Below the pieces are notes generated by a model. That model was not told the origin of the DNA and did no database searches. It was given only the letters and a program-made list of their open reading frames with translations. Shown one piece after another: positions 58,735 through 64,000 of a stretch of 64,000 nucleotides of DNA. This stretch comes from Edaphosphingomonas laterariae. GTDB lineage: Bacteria > Pseudomonadota > Alphaproteobacteria > Sphingomonadales > Sphingomonadaceae. Where the stretch lies: the NCBI RefSeq assembly GCF_900188165.1, contig NZ_FZOS01000013.1, positions 1 through 64,000 on the forward strand, written 5' to 3'. Made by a program: the position numbers and the translations under genes. The first letter of the stretch is position 1; each line of letters opens with the position of its first letter.

Positions 58735-59220
58735 TCAGTCCATCCCGCCTAGCCCGGGGTCGAGCGCGCCAAGCATGCGGAGCGCGCCACGCCGGGCGAA
58801 GCGCAGCGTCTCGGCCTTGCGCCGCGCGGGCGCCATCGGCCGCCGCGCCGCATCACGGATCACCGCCGCGTCATAGCGATCGGCGACGATCAGCCCCGCA
58901 ATCTCGGGGCGAAAGCCCGGCTCCTCGAAGGGCGACAGATCGAAGCCCTGCGGCACCGCCCAGAAAAACCGGTCGCAATAATCGAGATATTCCGGCCATT
59001 TGCCGTCGCCACGCAGATCCGCCTTCGACACCTTGATCTCGACGATGGTGATCTGCCCGCGTGCGTCGATGGCAAACAGATCGGCGCGCCGGCCATTGTT
59101 CAACGGCACCTCGCACAAGGCATAGACATCCTGGCGGAACAGCAGCCGCGATACGCCGCGCGCCACATCGGCCGCGATCAGCGGACGATCGTCGAAACAA
59201 TCCTGCGGGGGGCTCGCCAT
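58735..59220 (-). CDS. mmcB: MmcB family DNA repair protein
   Basis: A 161-residue protein of the MmcB (DUF2161-like nuclease fold) family, named for mitomycin C resistance in Caulobacter. Restriction-endonuclease-like core: RADLFAIDARGQITIVEIKVSKADL with the D...ExK motif. A perfect LexA box 13-27 bases upstream of the ATG implies SOS induction. The basic Arg-rich C-terminus could bind DNA. Confidence 0.88.
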   Translation of the reverse strand: MASPPQDCFDDRPLIAADVARGVSRLLFRQDVYALCEVPLNNGRRADLFAIDARGQITIVEIKVSKADLRGDGKWPEYLDYCDRFFWAVPQGFDLSPFEEPGFRPEIAGLIVADRYDAAVIRDAARRPMAPARRKAETLRFARRGALRMLGALDPGLGGMD

Positions 59221-59232
59221 CGCCCGATGTTA

Positions 59233-59247
59233 GAACAAGACAGGAAC
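59233..59247 (-). promoter_or_regulatory. LexA (SOS) box upstream of mmcB
   Basis: On the minus strand GTTC-CTGTCTT-GTTC is an exact match to the alphaproteobacterial LexA operator GTTC-N7-GTTC. It lies 13-27 bases before the mmcB ATG, in the expected promoter position. Confidence 0.82.
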
Positions 59248-59264
59248 GAAGGAAAGCCGATCGA

Positions 59265-59606
59265 TCAGTCGTCGCCCGCCACCTCGTCGGCGATGCGGCG
59301 CGCCTCCGCGCCGTCCAGTTCGACCACCCACAGATCTGGGTCAAAGCGCCGCCGCTTCTCATAATATTCGAACAGCACGCCTGGTGCATTCAGGTCATCG
59401 GGGCCGGTCGTCGTCCAATGATAATGGCCCTTGGGGTCGAGCGTGCGTTCGAGCACCGCCTGAATGAACCCGCGATCGGCGATCACGATCAGCACCGCGC
59501 CGGCGGTCGCATCACCCCTGGCCAGCACCGCCGCGCTGCCGCCCGTCGCTTCCATCCGCCGGATCAGCGCGGAAACGAACAGGCCGGCCGCCAGCCGCCC
59601 GCTCAC
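59265..59606 (-). CDS. DUF1491 family protein
   Basis: A 113-residue conserved alphaproteobacterial protein. Opening LAAGLFVSALIRRMEATGGSAAVL and the end DPDLWVVELDG are typical. Function is unknown. The start is GTG at 59606, overlapping the stop of the thioesterase gene by four bases (GTGA). It is part of a leftward cluster with thioesterase and ptsN. Confidence 0.8.
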   Translation of the reverse strand: MSGRLAAGLFVSALIRRMEATGGSAAVLARGDATAGAVLIVIADRGFIQAVLERTLDPKGHYHWTTTGPDDLNAPGVLFEYYEKRRRFDPDLWVVELDGAEARRIADEVAGDD

Positions 59607-60073
59607 GGCAACCGATAGCCCGGCAGTTCGGCGAGCGGGATGCGCGATCGCATGAAGGTGCCGCTGCCACGCGCGGCCTCCTCGCCGTCGGCGTCGATCA
59701 GCCGCGCCTCGGCCACCAGAACGCGGCGCCGGCCGCTGATCCAACGGCCTTCGGCGATAACATCACCGCCATGGATCGGCCGGGTGAAGAACAGGTTGAA
59801 CGCCGTGGTCAGCAGGAAATGCTCGCTCACCAGACTGTTCGCCGCATAAAAAGCGGCATCGTCGAGCATCTTGAAATAGCTGGTGCCATGCGCAGCGCCC
59901 GCGGCATGGTGGACGCGTTCATCGACACGGAAATGGATGCGCGCGAAACCCGGCTCCACGATTTCCAGCCGCGACGGGAATAGCTGGTTGATCGGCGCCG
60001 CCGCGTAGAGCGATTCCAGCGCGCGGAAATGCGCTTCGCCGGGCTGATCGGCGGCCGCGCTGTCAGGCGGCAT
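59603..60073 (-). CDS. PaaI family hotdog-fold thioesterase
   Basis: A 156-residue acyl-CoA thioesterase-like protein. The hotdog signature is HHAAGAAHGTSYFKMLDDAAFYAAN (quoted in part: HGTSYFKMLDDAA), where the Asp acts in thioester hydrolysis. FFTRPIHGGDVIAEG and RRRVLVAEARLIDADG form the sheet. The substrate is unknown. Start ATG at 60073 lies within the end of ptsN (11-base overlap). Confidence 0.82.
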   Translation of the reverse strand: MPPDSAAADQPGEAHFRALESLYAAAPINQLFPSRLEIVEPGFARIHFRVDERVHHAAGAAHGTSYFKMLDDAAFYAANSLVSEHFLLTTAFNLFFTRPIHGGDVIAEGRWISGRRRVLVAEARLIDADGEEAARGSGTFMRSRIPLAELPGYRLP

Positions 60074-60572
60074 TGCGCGTTTCGCTGCTGGCGAACAGCG
60101 CGTAGAGCGCGTCTTCCGAACCCGCGCCGCGCAATTTGGCAACGAACGCACGATCGCGCAGCCGGCGGCTGACCCGCGCCAGCGCCTTGAGATGTTCGAC
60201 CCCGGCATCGGTGGGCGAAAGCAGCAGGAAGACCAGATCGACCGGCATGTCGTCGATCGCCGCGAAGTCGATCGGCGCCGCAAGCCGCGCGAACACGCCG
60301 ACGACGCCATCGAGCCCGTCGATCTTGCCATGAGGGATCGCCACGCCGCCGCCGAAGCCGGTGGAGCCGAGCCGTTCGCGCTCCACCAGACGTTCGGTCA
60401 CCAGCTTGGCGTCGACGCCGGCCAGCTTCGCGCCGGTCGTCGCCAGTTGCTGGAACAGCACCTTCTTGTTGGGAACCGCCAGCGCGGCCACCACGGCATT
60501 GGGCGTCAGCAGATCGCTGAGGTCGTCCGGCGCCCGCGCCGTGGTGGCGGCTGCATTCACTTCATCATTCAC
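60063..60572 (-). CDS. ptsN: PTS nitrogen-regulatory protein IIA(Ntr)
   Basis: A 169-residue EIIA domain protein of the nitrogen PTS phosphorelay. The phosphorylated His is in GGGVAIPHGKID near residue 86; GVFARLAAPIDFAAIDDMPVDLVFLLLSP is the characteristic core (quoted in part). The start is GTG at 60572; an additional Ala-rich N-terminus precedes the domain. It lies 19 bases after hpf, a common pairing near rpoN in proteobacteria; rpoN itself is not in the window. Confidence 0.92.
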   Translation of the reverse strand: MNDEVNAAATTARAPDDLSDLLTPNAVVAALAVPNKKVLFQQLATTGAKLAGVDAKLVTERLVERERLGSTGFGGGVAIPHGKIDGLDGVVGVFARLAAPIDFAAIDDMPVDLVFLLLSPTDAGVEHLKALARVSRRLRDRAFVAKLRGAGSEDALYALFASSETRNAA

Positions 60573-60591
60573 TGTCCGCTCGGGTTCCCAT

Positions 60592-61176
60592 TCAGGCCGC
60601 GCGCTGGGGTTCCACCCAGCCGATTGTTCCGTCGTTGCGGCGATAGACCATATTGTACGCACCCGTGCCGCTGTTGCGGAACAGAAGGGCGCCGGTGTTG
60701 CGCAGATCCAACATCATCACCGCATCCGAAACCGTCGCTTCGGGCACGTCGACGCGGGTTTCGGCGATGATCACCGGATTGTCCGCCGTCGGCATGTCCT
60801 CCACCTCGGCGGTGCCGCCGAAAACGGTGTAGCCGGCATCGATCTTGGCGCCGTTCACCGCGCCCGAACCGGCGCTATGCCGGTCCTTCAGGCGGTTCAT
60901 ATAGCGGCGAAGCTGCGTTTCGATGCGATCGGCAGCGAGGTCGAAGGCGGGGTGCGCTTCCATCGCATTGGCCGAACCCTTGAGGATCACGCCCTGCATC
61001 ACATGGGCGACGATATCACATGAAAAACCGTTGTCGTGCGGTCCCTTGCCAAAGGTCACTTGGGCAGAAAGGCTTCGCGAAAAATACTTGTCGGCGATGC
61101 CCTGCAGCCGTTCGTCGACATGCGCACGCAGCGCATCGCCGGTATCGACCTGATGACCCGAAACGCGGATTTCCAT
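60592..61176 (-). CDS. hpf: Long-form ribosome hibernation promoting factor
   Basis: A 194-residue protein. The N-terminal S30AE domain (MEIRVSGHQVDTGDALRAHV, RIETQLRRYMNRLKDRH) sits in the 30S decoding region; the C-terminal domain (AETRVDVPEATVSDAVMMLD, FRNSGTGAYNMVYRRNDG) dimerises to make 100S ribosomes. GGAGGTG is well placed before the ATG. Long HPF is the usual alphaproteobacterial form. Confidence 0.95.
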   Translation of the reverse strand: MEIRVSGHQVDTGDALRAHVDERLQGIADKYFSRSLSAQVTFGKGPHDNGFSCDIVAHVMQGVILKGSANAMEAHPAFDLAADRIETQLRRYMNRLKDRHSAGSGAVNGAKIDAGYTVFGGTAEVEDMPTADNPVIIAETRVDVPEATVSDAVMMLDLRNTGALLFRNSGTGAYNMVYRRNDGTIGWVEPQRAA

Positions 61177-61251
61177 GGCTTCACCTCCGATAATTGTGCG
61201 ACCGCACCAGGGTCGGAGCGGCCGCGGCCTTAGGCCCGGTCAGGTGCCCGG

Positions 61252-61965
61252 TCAACCGGGCGGCCCTGCACTTTCCCATATGGGGTCGACCAGCTTGGAG
61301 ACAAATGCCTGATGGCGCAGAATTTCCTCCGCGCTGGCCGTGTGCGGCCGCGGGGGCCGCACCGGGCGGGCTGCGGACCGTTCCTGGGACGGAACGGACC
61401 GCGCGTCCGACGACAGGATCGCCGCCGGTTCGCTTCTGAGCGACAGGCCGATCTGCCTGCCGCCGGTGAGTTCGACATAGAGTTGCGCGAGCAATTGGGC
61501 GTCGAGCAACGCGCCATGCTTGACGCGATGGCTGCGATCGATGCCGTAGCGCGAACACAACGCATCGAGCGAATGCTTGGCGCCGGGATGCTTCTGCCGC
61601 GCGATTGCCAGCGTATCGACCATGCGGGCGAGGTTGATGCCATCGCGTCCGCACAGCACCAGTTCGGCATTGAGGAAGGTGAAGTCGAAGCTGGCATTGT
61701 GCGCGACCAGCGGCGCATCGCCGACGAAATCGAGCAGATCGGCCACGCCATCGGCGAAAAAGGGCTTGTCCGACAGGAAGATGCTGGAAAGCCCGTGCAC
61801 CGCCTCGGCCTCGCTCGGCATCGATCGGTTGGGGTTGAAATATGCGTGGAAAGTACGGCCCGTCTCGACCCGATTGATCAGTTCGACGCAGCCGATTTCC
61901 ACGAGGCGGTGGCCGTCAGCGGGGCTGAGGCCAGTGGTTTCGGTATCGAAGACGATCTCACGCAT
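61252..61965 (-). CDS. dnaQ: DNA polymerase III epsilon subunit (proofreading exonuclease)
   Basis: A 237-residue DEDDh exonuclease. ExoI is VFDTETTGLSPADGHR near residue 5, ExoII VAHNASFDFTFLNAEL near 95, and ExoIII SHRVKHGALLDAQLLAQLY near 150. A C-terminal part that includes Arg/Pro-rich sequence connects to the alpha subunit. It follows coaE by nine bases as part of the maf-aroE-coaE-dnaQ string conserved in alphaproteobacteria. Confidence 0.95.
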   Translation of the reverse strand: MREIVFDTETTGLSPADGHRLVEIGCVELINRVETGRTFHAYFNPNRSMPSEAEAVHGLSSIFLSDKPFFADGVADLLDFVGDAPLVAHNASFDFTFLNAELVLCGRDGINLARMVDTLAIARQKHPGAKHSLDALCSRYGIDRSHRVKHGALLDAQLLAQLYVELTGGRQIGLSLRSEPAAILSSDARSVPSQERSAARPVRPPRPHTASAEEILRHQAFVSKLVDPIWESAGPPG

Positions 61966-61974
61966 TTGAGTCGT

Positions 61975-62571
61975 TTATCGGCCTCCCGGGCGGGTTAGGC
62001 AAGCGATGACATGCCGAACCTGCGCGCGCGTCGTGACAAGCGAACCGCCGGTATCGATCACGAAATCGGCGCGGCGCCGCTTTTCGGGATCAGGTGTCTG
62101 AAGTGACAGGATATGTGTCAGCCGCGCCTGGGTCATGCCGGGGCGGCGCAGCACGCGGCGGCGCTGCACCCAGGCCGGCGCCGATACCACCACGATGGCA
62201 TCCACTTTCCGCCAGCCACCCTTTTCGAACAGCAATGGTATGTCGAGCACGACAAGCGGCCGGGCGCGATGGCGGCGCAGGAAGCGATCCCGCACCCGGT
62301 TGAGCGCCGGATACATCACCCGTTCCAGCCGCGCGAGCGCCACGTCATCGCCCCACACGGCCTGACGCAACGCCGCGCGATCGACCCCGCCTTCCACGCT
62401 GGTCGTCCCGGGGTGGAGCGCCTCGATCGCCGGCAGCAGCGGGCTGCCCGGCCCCTGCAGGCGATGGACCTCGGCATCGGCATCGAACACCGGAACCCCC
62501 TCGGCACGGAACATCGCCGCGACGGTAGATTTGCCCATGCCGATCGAACCGGTCAGCCCCAGCAATTTCAT
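61975..62571 (-). CDS. coaE: Dephospho-CoA kinase
   Basis: A 198-residue P-loop kinase, final enzyme of coenzyme A synthesis. P-loop GLTGSIGMGKSTVAAMF is at residues 5-21; VFDADAEVHRL binds dephospho-CoA, and LDIPLLFEKGG is the lid motif. It overlaps aroE by four bases, so translation is coupled. Confidence 0.95.
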   Translation of the reverse strand: MKLLGLTGSIGMGKSTVAAMFRAEGVPVFDADAEVHRLQGPGSPLLPAIEALHPGTTSVEGGVDRAALRQAVWGDDVALARLERVMYPALNRVRDRFLRRHRARPLVVLDIPLLFEKGGWRKVDAIVVVSAPAWVQRRRVLRRPGMTQARLTHILSLQTPDPEKRRRADFVIDTGGSLVTTRAQVRHVIACLTRPGGR

Positions 62572-63434
62572 GCGGTCAGCAACGCGCGCAGTTCGGCATC
62601 ATGTTCGCGCGGCGCCGGCTGGCCGAAGAACAGGCGGAACGCCTCGGCCGCCTGGCCGATCAGCATGTCGAGCCCGTCGACGCCGACATGGCCGCGCGCG
62701 CGGCCTTCGGCCAGCAACGCGGTTTCCAGCGGCGCGTAAACGATATCGTAGATCAGCGCGCCGGGCGGAACATGGCTGAAATCGAAGGGGAGGGGGGGCT
62801 GGCCGGTCATGCCCAGCGGCGTCGTGTTGACGACGATATCCAACATGCTCTCGCGATCGTCGAAGGCGAAATCGGTGGCATCGGCGAAATGATCGAGCGT
62901 CGCGACATGGGTGTCGACCCCGTCGATCTCGGCGGCCAGCGCCTCGGCCTGCTCGATCCGGCGCGCCGCAATCACCAGCGTGAAGCCATGGCCGGCCAGC
63001 GCATGGGCCACCGCCTTGGCCGCGCCGCCCGCGCCAAGGATGCGCGCCATGCGATAAAGATGTCGCTCGGCCAGCAGGTGGCGCAGCGGCTCCAGAAAAC
63101 CGGCCGCATCGGTATTGTGCCCCACCAGCCCCTCGGGCGTCACAACCACGGTGTTGACCGCGCCGATCCGCGCGGCGACCGGATCGATCCGATCGAGGAA
63201 AGGGATCACCGCCTGCTTGTGCGGCACGGTGACATTGCAACCCCGCCAGCCGGGGCGATCGCGCCGATCGGCAAAGAAGGCGCCGAGATCCTCGCCCGCC
63301 ACGCGCGTCTTTTCATACAGCCCGTCCATGCCGAGCTTGGCCAGCCAGAAGCCGTGGATCAGTGGCGATTTGGAATGGGCGATCGGATCGCCGATCACCT
63401 CCGCCTTGGGCAGAACGGCATTGGGCAGGCTCAT
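62568..63434 (-). CDS. aroE: Shikimate dehydrogenase
   Basis: A 288-residue NADPH enzyme reducing 3-dehydroshikimate. Shikimate site IAHSKSPLIHGFWL near residue 18, catalytic Lys in NVTVPHK near 73, Asn/Asp in GHNTDAAGFL near 107, and NADP motif ILGAGGAAKAVAHAL near 133. A frame extends upstream inside maf, but ATG 63434 overlaps the maf stop by four bases and fits the family. Confidence 0.95.
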   Translation of the reverse strand: MSLPNAVLPKAEVIGDPIAHSKSPLIHGFWLAKLGMDGLYEKTRVAGEDLGAFFADRRDRPGWRGCNVTVPHKQAVIPFLDRIDPVAARIGAVNTVVVTPEGLVGHNTDAAGFLEPLRHLLAERHLYRMARILGAGGAAKAVAHALAGHGFTLVIAARRIEQAEALAAEIDGVDTHVATLDHFADATDFAFDDRESMLDIVVNTTPLGMTGQPPLPFDFSHVPPGALIYDIVYAPLETALLAEGRARGHVGVDGLDMLIGQAAEAFRLFFGQPAPREHDAELRALLTA

Positions 63435-64000
63435 GATCCCAGCACTCCGCGAACGCGCAGATAATCGAGCAACGGCAACAAGGGCAGCCCGAGGATGGTG
63501 AAATGGCTTCCCTCGATCCGCGCGAACAGCTGCGCGCCCAATCCTTCGAGGCGATAGGCGCCGACGCAACCGCCGATGGCCGGCCATTCCTGATCGAGAT
63601 ACGCATCGAGCCAGGCATCGGAAAAGTTACGCATGGTCAGCCGCGCCACATCGACATGCCGCCAGATCGGCTCGCCACCCAGGCAGATCACCGCCGCGCT
63701 GGTCAGCTTGTGGGTCGTGCCGCGCAGGCCCTGCAATTGCCGGGCGGCATCGTCGCGGCTCGCCGGCTTGTCGAGCATCGCGCCATCGGCCATCGCCAGC
63801 GTCTGATCGCAACCGAGCACGAGATCCTGCGGAAAACGCCGCGACAGCTTGATCGCCTTCAATTCGGCAAGCGCGTCCGCCATCCGCCGCGCATCATTGC
63901 CGTCCGCCTTCAGCGCCGCCTTGGCCGCATCCTCGTCCACCCCCGGCGCCATGGCGTCATGCGGCACCCCGGCATCGTTGAGCATTGCGCGGCGCGCGGC
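63431..64000 (-). CDS. maf: Maf family nucleoside triphosphate pyrophosphatase, partial
   Basis: At least 190 codons; the 5' end runs off the window. The catalytic Asp region VLGCDQTLAM, KPASRDDAARQLQGLRGTTHKLTSA (quoted as KPASRDDAARQLQ) and GCVGAYRLEGLG are typical of Maf/YceF. The family hydrolyses non-canonical nucleotides or dTTP/UTP. The missing part should include the SASxxR start. It leads the leftward aroE-coaE-dnaQ operon. Confidence 0.92.
   Translation of the reverse strand, partial: AARRAMLNDAGVPHDAMAPGVDEDAAKAALKADGNDARRMADALAELKAIKLSRRFPQDLVLGCDQTLAMADGAMLDKPASRDDAARQLQGLRGTTHKLTSAAVICLGGEPIWRHVDVARLTMRNFSDAWLDAYLDQEWPAIGGCVGAYRLEGLGAQLFARIEGSHFTILGLPLLPLLDYLRVRGVLGS

Overview
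The window is high-GC chromosomal DNA from an alphaproteobacterium, most likely a sphingomonad (Sphingomonas, Sphingobium, Rhizorhabdus or a close relative). This is judged from the GC-rich dense coding, family content (SspB adaptor, MmcB, DUF1491, DUF4893, YcgN, ligase-associated PdeM), a perfect GTTC-N7-GTTC LexA box of alphaproteobacterial type, and the conserved maf-aroE-coaE-dnaQ string. No rRNA, tRNA, CRISPR, insertion sequence or prophage gene was seen. About 65 protein genes fill the window and most gaps are under 200 bases.

Layout. 1-358: edge region with a short open tail and a strongly C-rich, G-poor stretch. 359-2219: divergent AraC regulator and short-chain dehydrogenase. 2231-6434: pdeM, a dienelactone hydrolase, gpmA, purE-purK and a small lipoprotein. 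6537-9456: sucC and etfB-etfA, closed by a strong terminator. 9574-17236: PilZ protein, nhaA, a DUF389 membrane protein, uvrB, and small exported proteins with a 2OG-Fe(II) oxygenase. 17448-21132: hisC-tyrC and an APC amino-acid permease around a shared bidirectional terminator. 21235-24687: histidine operon hisB-hisH-hisA-hisF-hisE plus a HIT protein. 24767-27601: sspB, fumC, an NTF2-like protein and a glycine-rich small protein.

27660-35644 is the most interesting block. A histidine kinase and an NtrC-type sigma-54 activator are divergent from an exporter operon (HlyD-type adaptor, ABC ATPase, exported RidA-like protein, MacB/FtsX-type permease). The gap holds three perfect TGTCCG-N4-CGGACA dyads, one consensus sigma-54 promoter and one near-consensus sigma-54 promoter facing the other way. 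This makes a self-contained two-component, enhancer-driven export module.

35789-50740: an epoxide-hydrolase-like protein, a DUF4893 lipoprotein, then a large putrescine/polyamine uptake and catabolism locus. It has a separate substrate-binding protein, a gamma-glutamylputrescine oxidase-like enzyme, and a nine-gene leftward operon (aldehyde dehydrogenase, two gamma-glutamylpolyamine synthetase-like proteins, two permeases, ATPase, PuuD hydrolase, two class III aminotransferases). 50917-53790: a type III polyketide synthase, methyltransferase and FAD oxidoreductase operon, probably making alkylated phenolic or pyrone lipids. 53823-64000: msrB, a class A penicillin-binding protein, YgjP-like and YcgN proteins, SCO, an ankyrin protein, LexA-controlled mmcB, DUF1491, a thioesterase, ptsN, hpf and the dnaQ-coaE-aroE-maf cluster, with maf cut by the window end.
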